This document shows, piece by piece, positions 42,321-53,047 of a stretch of 64,000 nt of DNA; position 1 is the stretch's first letter, and every line of letters begins with the position of its first letter. The translations under genes were made by a program, and so were the position numbers. Where the stretch lies: positions 594,605 through 658,604 of the forward strand of contig CM030945.1 of the NCBI GenBank assembly GCA_018136815.1. The letters run 5' to 3'. The DNA comes from Isochrysis galbana (taxonomy: Eukaryota > Haptophyta > Isochrysidales > Isochrysidaceae). The notes below the pieces were generated by a model that saw only the letters and a list, made by a program, of their open reading frames with translations, ran no database searches and had not been told where the DNA came from.

Positions 42321-43626
42321 ATGTGGGGTGCCTCCCGACTGGGCCGGCGCGCCGTAGCAGCCACGCTCGGCACAGCGGCAGGCGTGGCGCTCGGCCACGC
42401 GAGCCGGTGCAAGGCGGATACGATGCCTGTCAAGCCCTCGCCCATCCGCGGGCTGCGCAATGCAGACGTGCTGCTGATGGCCGACGCCGAGCTTGAACCT
42501 GCGCCACGGCGATTCGAGGGCAAGACCATCCTAATCACAGGCGCCGGCGGCTCTTTCGGGCGCGAGGGCGCGCGCTACTTCGCGGCAGAGGGCGCAAACG
42601 TCATTGCAATTGATATGGGGGCAACTGCTTTGGAGGAGACGCGCAAGGCCGTGCTGCAGACTGTGCCCTCAGCACGGTGCGTGACGGCCGTCTGCGACGT
42701 ACGCGACCGGGTGAGTGTGTATGCTATGGTAGATGCGGGCATCGCTGCCTTTGGCAGTATTGATCTATGCTGGAACAATGCTGGAGTCCAGGGAAAGATG
42801 ACGCCCACTCTCGATTACCCTGCAGATGACTTTCAACAGGTATTGGATAGCCTGCACCCCCTATCTTCACCACATCTGTGCCCCGTCAGTAAATGCGAGA
42901 AGGCTCTATCTGTTGCATTCGAGTACGATCACTAGCATTGACTTGCGTCTGGTTCCGTGCATCGTCCTTGTTCTTAGGTGATTGACATAAATGTTGTTGG
43001 GAGCTTTAATCTACTACAGGCAGTGGGATGCGCGATGCGAGAGTCTGGTGGTGGGGCGATCGTCAATACTGCAAGTGTTGCTGCCCTGCGCGGTACACCG
43101 ACAATGGTAGCATATGTGGCATCGAAATCTGCTCTTGTCGGCCTCACAGCAACAGCTGCAAAGGACTTGGCGCCACACAACATCAGAGTGAATGCAGTGA
43201 GTCCAGCTCTAATCGATTCAGGCTTCATGTGGGACAGGCAGAACGAGCTCCATGCTGCGTCCGGCTCTCCGTTTTTCTCGCGCGACCCCGAGGTGAGTTG
43301 TCCTGCTCCCGCTCAGCGCAAGCTTGTCACACAGGTTTGACCGCCATGCGGCAGCCGATCCGAGTTGTCCTGGACTCGCCAACAGTGCTCAACCAGGATG
43401 CCTCACAGTGCGATATCGGTAATTTAGGACGATGCTCATCTTTCCCAACCTCTACCTCCCCGTTGGTTGGCATTTCCAGGAAGTGGCAAGATCAAAAATC
43501 GCATCTGTTCCTATGAGAAGACTGGGTACCGTGTCGGAGGTCGTGCGCTCGGTGGCCTTCCTTTTGAGTGACGACGCCACTTACATAACAGGCACTAATC
43601 TTATCGTGGCAGGAGGGCTAGCATGA
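42321..43626 (+). CDS. Short-chain dehydrogenase/reductase (classical SDR)
   Basis: Three exons, 42321-42839, 42978-43292 and 43480-43626 (introns GTATTG...CTTAG, 138 bp, and GTGAGT...TCCAG, 187 bp); 326 residues. The Rossmann motif is TGAGGSFG (73-80), with Ser in place of the usual third Gly. IAIDM gives Asp98 at the end of strand 2, which favours NAD(H). NNAG is at 152-155, and catalytic Ser206, Tyr219 and Lys223 are present (TASVAALRGTPTMVAYVASK). The third exon supplies the usual C-terminal VPMRRLGTVSEVVRSVAFLL and ITGTNLIVAGG. A 60-residue leader rich in R and A (RLGRRAVAATLG) may target an organelle. It oxidises or reduces an alcohol/carbonyl; the substrate is unknown. Confidence 0.88.
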
Positions 43627-43699
43627 TGTGAAGTGGCTGCGACGGGCCCTTTGACGCATGCATTGATGAAGATTCTCATCTCTGGAAATTGATCTCTTC

Positions 43700-44030
43700 T
43701 GGAGGTAAAAGCTTTTAATATTCTCGCCCCACGCGTGGCCCTGGACTTCTACTTCGTAGCCACGCCCGAAACCTTCCTTCTCCCTCCAACCTGCCTTGCG
43801 GCTACTCCCCTTGTGCGCTACTTAGGGGCTCAGGTTGGGGGGTTGGTAGGGTCGAGCTGGGTGCTCTTGCCCGAAGCAGTCTGGTCCTCTTCCTCCTCCT
43901 GTGCCGCTAGGTGGCAAGCATTCGCACGTCTGTCCGTGGTGTGTTGGTATGGGGCGTGGCAGGTGGTACCTGTTAGCCTAGTAATTTCCGATTACGCGCG
44001 GGGGGGAGGGGGGGTGTTCCTAGTGTTTTA
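43700..44030. repeat. Repeat A copy (truncated)
   Basis: Starts AAAGCTTTTAATATTCTCGC followed by ACGCGTGGCC, and continues with CTTGCGG, ACTCCCCTTGTGC and TACTTAGGGGCTC, matching 19990-20125. It breaks off near 44025 where repeat B starts. Confidence 0.75.
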
Positions 44031-44268
44031 ATAATAATAAAACAACTGAGCGTTAGTACCACTACTCCCACTAGCCCGGTACTATCACGACACCCCTCAG
44101 CGCACTTGGCCGCACGCCTTGAAGTGATGGCACATACTCATACTCATATGCATCCCTTCAAATCTCCCCCCTCGCCGCAAACCCCCGGCTCCCATTATAA
44201 CTCCCCACAAGTTACAATGAGGGAAAACCCAGTGAGGCGGACCGACCTACGTCGGGCGACTCACCGGA
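44030..44268. repeat. Dispersed repeat B joined to block C
   Basis: 44030-44222 matches 19800-19990. It is followed without interruption by block C (44216-44264), which elsewhere stands next to the hairpin end of repeat A (23554-23604). This copy may show the arrangement before insertion at that point. Confidence 0.8.
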
Positions 44269-44269
44269 A

Positions 44270-44480
44270 AAAAAAAACATCTGAAGATTCAGGCTACTAC
44301 CGCTAGCTATAAAGACCACGCACTCACGGTACCGACTCACGCCATCGCCTATACCCCAGAACACTCACTCCCTTTACACTACCCCCTTCATTCCTTTGTC
44401 TTTGGTATCGGGGGGGGGGGCCGCGTGCACTACGACGGGCCAAGCGCAAGGGGCGGGCTGGGGCAGACCTGTTGTTGGGT
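44270..44480. repeat. Copy of the ATCTGAAGATTC repeat
   Basis: An A-run, CATCTGAAGATTCAGGCTAC, then GCTAGCTATAAAG, CGCCATCGCCTA and TTCCTTTGTCTTTGGTATC match the copies at 34002, 46139 and (reverse) 50095-50345. Confidence 0.7.
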
Positions 44481-44499
44481 GTTCCTGTGGCAGACAAAC

Positions 44500-45230
44500 G
44501 TAAAACGCCTTCTGAACTATCTTATATTGTCCCCAGGGGGTCTCGGCCCCCGCCCTTCGGCCTTTCTTCGTCCGCTGCCGCACTTTCGCGGTGTTTGACT
44601 GCCGCGCAGGGTGTCTTCCCGTTGATATACCGTAAATGGGCGGAAATCTTACCTATTCTCGGGCCACATCGTGTGGTTTTTTTTGTCGTTCTTTTCCCGT
44701 CGTTCTCTTCGTTCTCCTACGGGCGTGTGCTGCATGGCGCGCGCCATGGCCCCCTTCTGGGGGGCCCCTCGGGCCCCCCCAGAGGGCTAGCCAGGGCAGC
44801 TCAGGGGGCAGTGGAGGCTGGGGCAGTGCCCCTGGCCTCTCCTGCCTCTCCCTCGCTCGCCTCGCTGGCCCTGGGTGCCCTCCTGGCGGCCTCGGTGGTC
44901 TGTGGCTCAGTGGTGAGGGGGGGGGTCAGTACGAGCGAGGGCCAGTGCAGGCGAGTGCGTGCGGCGCGCGGCGCGCGCTCGGCGAAGGTCTGGGCCAGAT
45001 TGATGTCAGCTCAGCCCCTGCCAGCAGGCAGGGGCTGAGGTTGGTTGTGCAGGCCCACCCAGGGGGTGTCTGCGATGGAGAGAGGGGGGCGCGAGGCCCC
45101 CATTGGCCTCCTACTTATAAAAGTAGTTGTCTCACCGGGGAAAAACACCGGGGGGGTGGGGAGGGTCCTCTCGTCGAGAAGCAGAACGGCCCTTACAGCT
45201 CGCGCCGCGAGCAGTCCTCGAAGAAATAAA
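44500..45230. repeat. Repeat A relative, hairpin end toward 45126
   Basis: The hairpin CTACTT ATAA AAGTAG spans 45111-45126. The minus-strand frame just inside it reads MGASRPPLSIADTPWVGLH, matching the copy at 10909. The body at 44795-44870 (CAGCTCAGGGGGCAGTGG and following) matches 21418-21480. The flank past the hairpin (ACCGGGGAAAAACACCGG onward) matches 23607 onward. Confidence 0.75.
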
Positions 45231-46138
45231 TGACTGCGCCCCCCGATACCTGCCACAGGGACGTCTTGAGCCACTCCCTTCTTCTCTCCCTCCTGTCGCC
45301 AGCCGCCCCCCTTCGCTCGTTTGCTAACGCAAACGGGGCCCGTTTCTCACCGCACTCCATCGGGGGGGTTGCAAATCCCCCCCCTCTCCCTCTCTCCATT
45401 CTCCTCCACCCCTCTCCTGACGGATCCGAGGTTACCACTGCCTCAGATGGGAACAGAAGGGACGGAAGGGAAGCGGCGAGAGGCGCGGCGGAAGTTGGGG
45501 GGTGGCCAATGACGGGCTGGACCACCTCCTCAGCAGAGAAAGGCGGGAGGACGGGCTTGGGCGAGGGCGAGCGCGACGACGGAGCGGACATGGCTGGGAG
45601 GGTCGGGATGGATAGGCTGAGGCTGAGGGATTGGTGAGGTTTGGTATTGAGGTCGCGCCGCCCTCATCGCCGCCTACAACGAAAGGGCCTGTGCATCTCC
45701 GTCCATCGTGTGTCATTATGCAGGCTGGTAACTGGTACTCTCCATGTCACGCCGAGCCCCCAACCACCCTCACCCCACACTCGCAGTCCCCACACTCCCA
45801 CACACACAGTCTCACATCAGACACAGCACCACTCCCCAAGCCCCAGCCAGCCCCAGCCACTGACTTCCCATACGATACCCCTGAACAACATGCGGCTTGC
45901 GTCCGGCAGATGTAGTGGCGGTGAGTCGTGCCGCCTTAGCCTTAGCTGTTGGTGGGCTATGTTTGGTGTTTGGTTTGCATCTTGTTGTTTGATCGGGTAG
46001 GTTGGTTGGGGTTGGGAGGCTGATGCTGGCTCTGGGGAGGCTACGCCCCGTGCGGTGTCGTGCGTCGTGCGTTTGGATAGGTGGGTTGGTGGACTTGGAG
46101 CAGCTCCTCTCTTTGGGGAGATGGTGTGGGGAAAAAAA
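45231..46138. other. No gene recognised
   Basis: Low-complexity Pro/Ser-coding frames on both strands. 45760-45870 is C/A-rich with CACACTCCCACACACAC. The first 40 bp continue the match to 23710-23755. Confidence 0.4.
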
Positions 46139-46959
46139 ATCTGAAGATTCTGGGCTACTCGCCTCCTAGTTCTAGGTTTCCCCGTCAATGCTACGACACC
46201 GCCCTTATCTCCCCTCCCTCCACCTCCTCCCTTTCCCTTTCCCCCTTCAGAGCTAAGTTTAAATCTTAGTTCACCGATGGGGGGGTGTCGCCGTCGGCTT
46301 GCGTGGTGAGTTCCATAGAACTTACAGTGAGTGTGCCCTGTGTGCTCGGTGGTTCAGGCTACTATACTGCTAGCTACGGGGGTCCCATCGCGCTCACGGT
46401 GCTGCTTCTCGCCATCGCCTAAACCCCACTCTCTCACCCCCTCACCCCTCACCCGCTACCACCCTCAAGGGGCATCGACTCCAACCGGATTAGGGAGCGG
46501 GCGGAGGGCGACGAGCTCGTGAGCAAGCTGCTCGCCGCGGCGTCCGAGGCGATGGTGCCGGCGACGCAGAACCAACCACGCGGCCGCGCGCGTGTGCGGG
46601 CCCGAGCGGCCGTAGGGGCAGTGAGGGGAGCAAGGAGCAGGGGGCAAGCTGGCCAACCTCGCCTCGCCCAACACCTGGCATCGCTCTGCCTCGCTCGTTC
46701 TCCTCGTTCTTGTCTCTTCTCTCGTACTCCCCCCACGCCCTTGCCCCCCGCGCGCGCTCGCGCCACCCCGTCCCCGCCCAAATATGTAGGAGCCACCCGC
46801 CCAAACATGAAACATGTATGTAGCAAATATGTCGAAGGCTCGACATATTTATTTCGCGAAATCGTACCCAAATATGTTTTCTGCCTACCCGCCTACCCCT
46901 AGTAGTGAGGTGGAGCGAACCTTGTCCGTAGTAGGTGCGTAGCCCAGAATCTTCAGATG
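46139..46959. mobile_element. Candidate 821-bp element bounded by 20-bp terminal inverted repeats
   Basis: ATCTGAAGATTCTGGGCTAC at the left end is exactly repeated in reverse complement at the right end (46940-46959), with partial matches for ten bases further inward. Inside, 46350-46440 is another piece of the same family, and 46831-46856 is a hairpin AAATATGTCGA / TCGACATATTT. No transposase is visible and no target duplication is clear, so it could instead be two opposed copies of one repeat. Confidence 0.5.
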
Positions 46960-47166
46960 TTTATTAAATAATTTTTATCCTAGCTCAAGCCAAAGGTCAA
47001 GTGGCCACATCTAGTGTGTTGGTCCTTGACGGGTGCATAAGAGGGGAGTCGGGGAAGAAAAACCGAACCTGAGATTCCAGTCTCTTCTCGGTGGCTCCCG
47101 CCCCCCCCTTTTTGCCAATGTGAGGCTAGATTACACTAGCTTCATTAAACAGGATGAGTGGACTCT

Positions 47167-49546
47167 TCAGCGATACTTAACTTGGAGGATAAGGTCTGCT
47201 GCCTCCGAGAAGCCAATGCGGTGGAAGATGAAGTCGTTGTCCAAGGGCGGATATACCCACCTGTTGCACGCATTCAGTGTTTCAACCAACTCTGGCTCGA
47301 GCTTATCAATCCAGGCGTTGAGAGCCTTGTCTATGGTGTCGATCACCGCCTGCACCATTTCGGCCTCTGCGGCGAGGTATGCGGGATCAGGGCCGAATGC
47401 GCTGCCAAGGGAGCCGGCAGGAATCTGGACGGGCTCGTTTGCCTGGAGTGAAAGGTTGTTTATCAATGTGTTCGACACGGTTTGCAATGAGGCCTTTCCG
47501 GTCGAATCGACCCCAACCGAGAAGACGGTCGTCTTGGTCTTATCATAGTAAGAGCTGGGCGGACTGACTACTTGGCCATCGACGAGAGTGCCCGATGTGA
47601 CATTTGAGTTGACTGCCAAGATGAGTTGTTCGCCTGAGAGCTCGACGGATCCTTTGAGCGCAGTGGTCATGGTAGTCTTGATTGACATGAAGACCGAGTC
47701 GTCCGATGAGTTGAAGATCTGCCCTAGTGCTTCCAAGCCAGCCGTAGCGGTTGCCTCAAGATTGGTCGAAACATCGGTCGCCTCGAAGCTGGTCGGGTTC
47801 GCGGCCGGCGTCACTGATGGCTCAATGTATATGGTGCCATCTTTTGTGGTGAGGCTGACGTGGGCATCCCAGCAATTGCTCTGGGCGCCGTCCTTGATCA
47901 AGTTGGCAATCGCCTGGACGATGGACGCCCGTCGGACGGCGATCACTCCCGAAAGAATATCAGCGTCCGTCGGCATCACCCAATTCCACGGGAAGACTGT
48001 TGAGGGCGGTGGCGTGTCGGAGGCGCTGCCAACATACGTCAAACAAGAAAGCTCGCTTTGCTGCGCCACATTGTCAACCTTGTACGGAGTGGTTTGGATC
48101 TGCACTGTCTTGAGAAAGACGGGGGACCACCCGACGGAAGAATCGGTAGTGAAACTATATGAAAAAACGGGGTTGCCTGCCTGCTTGAGCTGGTCAAAGT
48201 AGGCGCCTAAGAAGAGCTCGTTGAGGGCCTGCCCAGTTGTTGATCCATCCGAGATCCCCGGAATGCTAGCGGAACTTGTGGTCGCCAACGTATCGAGATC
48301 AAGTATCAGTTGTTGCACTCCAAAGGCGCCTTCCCCCACGCTATCATTCAAAGTGGTCGCCCGCGCACTGACGTTGGCCGGGGCATCACTTGGATCTGTT
48401 TCCTTGTTGGCGAGTTGGATCGAGAAGGTGAAGAGCCACGGCGTAGCGCCTGCACCGCTTGGCTGTTCGACATTAGTGAAAACGGCAGATGAAAAGCCAA
48501 TCATCTGGAGTCTAACGATCTGGAACTCAGAGCACATGAGGGTATAGGTGACAGGCGCCGTGGAAGTCATGCCTAGTTTGAGCACCGGGGGCAGCTCATC
48601 GATCGGCACATCTGGGGTACCGCCCTTGCTCTTGAAGGCGCCAGCAAAGCTGGCCTCGGCAAGCCTCAAGACGGTCACATTATCTTGCGTGCTACCGTTT
48701 GGAATGGAGAAGGGGCTGACCCCACCAGTGATCGACATCACCTCGTCTTCTGACATTTCTGCCATGCCATTCGCCGCATCTGTGTCCAGCTTGTAGTACT
48801 TGATCACTTCTGCACTGGCAGCGGAAGCGAGGTAGTCTAGCATAGTTTTGTTCACGCTCTCCTGAGCGCATGCGGAAAAAGTTGGGAAAGAGAGAGGTGT
48901 TATGTGGCGAGACGCCGGGAGTATGAGAGCGATGGATCACGTCCACATACATACGTATAAGCGGTGTTTATCTGGGCAGTTGCGCGCCCTTCCTCCTTCC
49001 TCTCCAAATCATAGCAAGCCCCTGCAGCCGTTGGCGAGAGCTCGCAAAGCGCCTCGCACGTAGCCCACCCCTCCCACCTCTCGCCACATAGAATGATATG
49101 AGTGGCACTCCTAGTCTCCGTGCCTCTTTCTGCGGTCTCCCCTTCCCGAAGACTCCACGCACCCTGTGGGAGCAGCCGACGGAGCTGCGGCGCGTGCCAA
49201 CCAACCAAGGCAGAAGGAGAAGAAGTGGCCGGGGAGAGACAGGGGAGAGGAGGGGGGGGGGGGGAGCGGTATCGAGAGAAGAGAGTCGAGGCGAGAGAGA
49301 GCAAGAGGGCAAAGGGAGCAAGAGGAGGAGGGCAAGACAGAGGAGGGAGGGAACGAGCATGCACACCTGCGTGAGCGAGACTGCCACATCCACGCCCTCA
49401 TACAGTGTCAGGTTGCTCGAGGTGCCACTCGAGCCACTGAAGGGCAGCGTGTCGCCCAGCTCGCTCTCCCCCGCCACCTCTGTCGCCCCCGTCTTCCCCG
49501 CGCCAAGACTCTCGGCCTCGGCCGCTCGGCTCTGATTGCACCCCAT
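47167..49546 (-). CDS. Unrecognised 624-residue protein with MGC acylation-type N-terminus
   Basis: Exon 1 is 49546-49367 (ATG at 49546, ideal context) and exon 2 is 48861-47167; the 505-bp intron is GTGTGC...CTCAG, and both exons end or start on codon borders. The N-terminus MGCNQSRAAEAES fits N-myristoylation at Gly2 plus palmitoylation at Cys3, placing the protein on a membrane face. The rest is a soluble, Thr/Ser/Ala-rich protein with many beta strands (FGVQQLILDLDTL, PVFSYSFTTDSSVGW, FPWNWVMPTDADILSG, FSVGVDSTGKASLQTVSNTL). It ends with helices and NRWVYPPLDNDFIFHRIGFS. No TM segment and no catalytic motif seen. The long clean single frame and coherent composition make it a real gene; its function is unknown. 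Confidence 0.7.
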
Positions 49547-49626
49547 CGCGGGACTCACGCTCAGAACCCGCCGCCTTTTCTCTTAGACTTTTCTTCTAAA
49601 AGGATTCACGCTAGCTGCTAAAGTAC

Positions 49627-49707
49627 TCTCTCGGCGGGGGTACTCCTACCACGTTGGAAATTGTAGTCTTGTAAGCTTGTAAGAGGTCTTGTTGGCTAGC
49701 ATCCCTA
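49627..49707. repeat. Copy of an ~70-80 bp dispersed repeat
   Basis: Matches 36642-36710 apart from two small insertions (CTCCTA and a duplicated CTTGTAAG). No tRNA-like A or B box seen. Confidence 0.7.
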
Positions 49708-50094
49708 AAAAAAATCCTCTTAAAAATCTCCGCTACGTGTACGGCTTAAGGCAGCATGCTAGTGCTCCTCCCTATTACCCAACCTTAACCCCCATCAACC
49801 CCTTTCCCCTTTCCCAGCTCCCTTTATGACGGAGAACTGGTTCCGGGGCGACCGTGCGCGCTGCTTCGGTCAGGAATTGGAGAGAAGGGGGTGGGAGACT
49901 GTGGCTTCGTCTACTCGATGACGTGTCTCATACGTCTCTTACGTTCGTGAGTCATTTCCACTGGCACCAAGCTGAGGATCGCGCACGCTGTACAAGAGAC
50001 CGAAGAATGAGGCAACGAGGACGAATAAAACACCGATACAACTGGCACAGAAGGGTGCCGATAGCAACAAGCGTGCTAGACGAGACCCAACCAC

Positions 50095-50345
50095 CAAACC
50101 AAGGCCGAGAAGAAGCGGCACAAATGAGAAAAAAGACCAACAGGCCTGCCCAGACCCCACACTCCAAACCAGACCTCAGGTAGTGCACCGAGGTCGGACC
50201 CCGGAAACCGAAGAAAAAGGAAAGAAGGGGGGCAGGGGAGGAGGTGGAGGGAGGGAAGATAAGGGCGATGGAAATAGAGGCGGCGAGTCCTGTGGTCGGT
50301 AGGTGTGTAGCCCAGAATCTTCAGATGTTTTTTTTTTGCGTGCAT
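50095..50345. repeat. ATCTGAAGATTC repeat, reverse orientation
   Basis: Read on the minus strand it starts with an A-run and CATCTGAAGATTCTGGGCTA, then CCATCGCCCTTATCTTCC, CCCCCTTCTTTCC, CTTCGGTTTCCGGGGTCC and GGGCAGGCCTG, all paralleled at 34002-34200. This is the best full-length pair for defining the family. Confidence 0.75.
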
Positions 50346-50853
50346 TCAGCATTCAATGAGTAACCTTCAGAGAAGCTCAATGATTTTTTGATACCAAGCA
50401 AATGGTGTGTAAGCGTATCGTGAATGCGGATGGTTCGAATGAGTATGACTTGCCGCACATGCGCGTGACAGTGTCTGACATGCACGAATTGAGTGGCTCT
50501 GGTGGCCGCTGTGATTGAGGGATGAAGTGAGAAGTGTGAGACCCTCTGAAGGAATACGGTCAAGCCCCAATGTACCCCATGCAACATAGTTCAAGGGCGA
50601 GCTTTCTCGTCTAGCGCGTTTCAATTTTATTTTTGATCCACGGGCTCTACGGGTTTCAGTTTTGAAACGGAGGTAGTACTTGGATTTATTTGTCCTCGCC
50701 GGAGAGAGAGAGAAGCAATCTATATCATTGAAGACTGAAGGGCGACATTGCCTAAAGAGTAAAGAGTAAATAAAGAGCATCATGGTCATGAAAAGCAAAT
50801 GCGCATACGGAAGGAGAAGCAAGATACGAGCGGCTTACGTAGAATACCCGCCG
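50346..50853. other. No gene seen
   Basis: AT-richer than its surroundings, with short minus-strand frames only. It probably includes the 3' flank of the gene that ends at 50854. Confidence 0.4.
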
Positions 50854-52707
50854 CTACGTGGGCCGTGCACCCTTGGCATTTGCTCTTGCAGCAATTCTCT
50901 CCGCAAGCTGATCAAGATACGTCATGCCCTCCGATTTGGTGACCGTGCAGCTGGGCCTACCGAGCGCTGCCGCTCCGCCAGACGTCAATGCGTCGGCCAT
51001 TTGCCGCTCAGCATCCTCGACAGTTTGCTTCCTCGCCCGCAGCTTGGCGGCGAATTCAGCAGAATGCAAGAATCCACCACTGGCGCCACTCTGGACGACC
51101 CTGCCGGCGGCGGCAGCAGGCGCGCCTTCTCCGCAGTCGCCGCCCACGTACGCCGCGCCGACTATCGGTGAAGGCCGAAATTGTTGTGCCAAAGATGACG
51201 GAGCGATGGGCGGTGGCGGAGCGGTAGATGGCGCGAGAGGGGGTGGCGGCGGGGTGGGGATCGACCGCGATGTCTTGGAAGTCATCGCAGCCTCATCGTG
51301 ACTAGGGGGAGGAGGATGTGAGGACAGCGGTATGGGGTCGGCTGCGTGGCCTCCAACACACACCTCTGGATGAGTCGATGGCCGGGAAGGAAGCTCTGTG
51401 CCCACGGCTTGCCACGGCTCCAACGCCTCGCTTGCGGCTGCCAACGCAGCTCGATGAGCCGCATCAGCATCATCAATTTGCTGCCGTCGCGCCGCGAGGA
51501 TATTGAGCGCTTCGTCATCCAGAGTACGCCGGCCATCGCCACAATTGCCCGCACTACAGGCCCCACCACTAGCACAACTTGCACGTAGACCCGACAGCCG
51601 TCCAACCCGAGGTGGAGCGGCGTCTTCCCCACTGATGCGGAGGCGATTGAGCCTACGACGAGTGCGAATCGGAGGGGGAAGGGGGTGAAACTTCAACTCG
51701 CACCGACAATCCAATTCGCAGAAGCAGTGTATGGGAAAAAAACAGTCGTTCGGCTCAAGTACTACACCAAGGCTCATTGATGGCCCCCAACGGAGGACGC
51801 GCACCTTCGGCTCAGCTCAGAGGTCGTGCCTGATTGTTCACCGCGCACTGCGCCAATTGCAAAGCGGATCGCGCGTGGCAGGGAGCTGAACGTCCCCTGG
51901 CAGTTTCCTCTGCTAAACAGAGTGGCTTCGCTGCCTCTGTGTGTGCCGACGCCGCTAGCTTGCAGCAGCGCTTGCTTTCGCTGCGCAAAGACGTCGGCGC
52001 CGATGGCCCGGACGGAAACATCGGAGGTGCCGTCGCGTTTGCGCTCGCGCTCCGCAGCCAGGGTGAACTGAGCCAACGGGTGGCTGAGTGTGAACCAAGC
52101 GGCTCGGCGGCCTAGCCAGGCACAAACAATTGTGCTGTCACGCATGAGGCGCACTAAACATGCAGAGCCTTACCTGAACGACCAGCTCGCGCACCCCACG
52201 AATCGACTCGATGGGCGTTCGCCCAGGCAAAGACACTAGCATGCCTCTTTCCTCGTCGACGCACCGCACGACCATTTGATTGGCCAGCTCCTCCGCCGCT
52301 TCATCGTCCGCTGCATAGCAGGCGGCAATAGCCGCCCGCACCTCGCCCACTGATCGCAGCCCGGCCGTATCAAGCTCCATTTCCTCCGCGCTCCCAGCAG
52401 CGAGCTGGACCAGCACACGGACAACGGTCGAATCGATTGCACAAGTTGCCGCGCCGCCGACTACTTCGCCCGCGCCGCCGAGCAGACCTAATCCCGAGAC
52501 GAAGAGGTGCTCATCCTCATCTGCTCCGTCATCGACACTGCTCCAACGCGAGCCACCTTTGGCGCGCTCGCCGAATGGCATGCCGATTCGGCGTGCGAGG
52601 CGGAGACTGGCGCGGCTCGTGCACACGAGCACCGCCAGCATGAGCACCGCCAGCCCCGAGAGCACGAAGGTGACCAATTCGAGCGTGCTCGCCGCGTCGT
52701 GCGCCAT
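50854..52707 (-). CDS. Membrane-anchored hypothetical protein, multi-exon
   Basis: Exon A, 52707-52174: ATG at 52707, TM helix at residues about 9-31 (ELVTFVLSGLAVLMLAVLVC), then a region with STVVRVLVQLAAGSAEEMEL, LRSVGEVRAAIAACY and GRTPIESIRGVRELVVQ, ending at a GTAAGG donor in phase 0. The pattern (strand, acidic stretch, helix, strand) is reminiscent of a ubiquitin-like fold. The C-terminal exon ends at 50854 and includes EALNILAARRQQIDDADAAH, a Pro-rich segment and a helical tail (FAAKLRARKQTVEDAERQMA, YLDQLAERIAARANAKG). A middle exon may lie in 51800-52090, where both strands are open; I could not fix its splice sites. Function unknown. Confidence 0.45.
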
Positions 52708-53047
52708 CGCGGCCACTGGAGGAAGTGGAAGGGTAGGAGAGATAGGGGCCGGGCAGAACGGCAGGGGGGGGGGGGGGCGTACACAGCCGGGAGAGGAGGC
52801 CGGCGAAGGGGCCGGAACGCGCGGGGTGGTGGGCGGGGGTGGTAGAATGGGGGAGGGGGAAGGGGGGGGGGGGGGGGGCGGCGGGCGGCGGAGCGGGGGG
52901 GGGGGGGGGGGGGCAAGGGGGGGGGGGAAGGGGAGGGGAGGGGAGGGACAGTGGTCGCTTCTACTTCTCTACTTTTCCTACGATACTCAAGTTCGGGAGG
53001 GGGAGGTCACAGCTCTCGCCGCCTTTCCCTCCGCCGCCGCCGCCGCG
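52708..53047. promoter_or_regulatory. Divergent intergenic region with long G-tracts
   Basis: The minus-strand gene starts at 52707 and the plus-strand gene at 53048, so both promoters must lie here. 52768-52779, 52862-52880, 52899-52916 and 52919-52928 are nearly uninterrupted G-runs. Pro-rich or Gly-rich reading through them is not meaningful. No TATA box seen. Confidence 0.45.

Noticed and set aside
36642-49707. tRNA- or snRNA-derived nature of the short dispersed repeat
   Set aside because: No B-box-like GGTTCGAxxCC string or snRNA core could be found in either copy.
51282-51632. Ankyrin-like reading GKTPLHLGLDG on the minus strand
   Set aside because: Only one such string occurs, the frame is otherwise poor, and the alternative frame fits the neighbouring exon better.
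51834-52115. Plus-strand frame MFTAHCANCK... as an independent gene
   Set aside because: Its composition is plausible, but it lies antisense inside the minus-strand gene, has no domain, and cannot be separated from a possible middle exon on the other strand.
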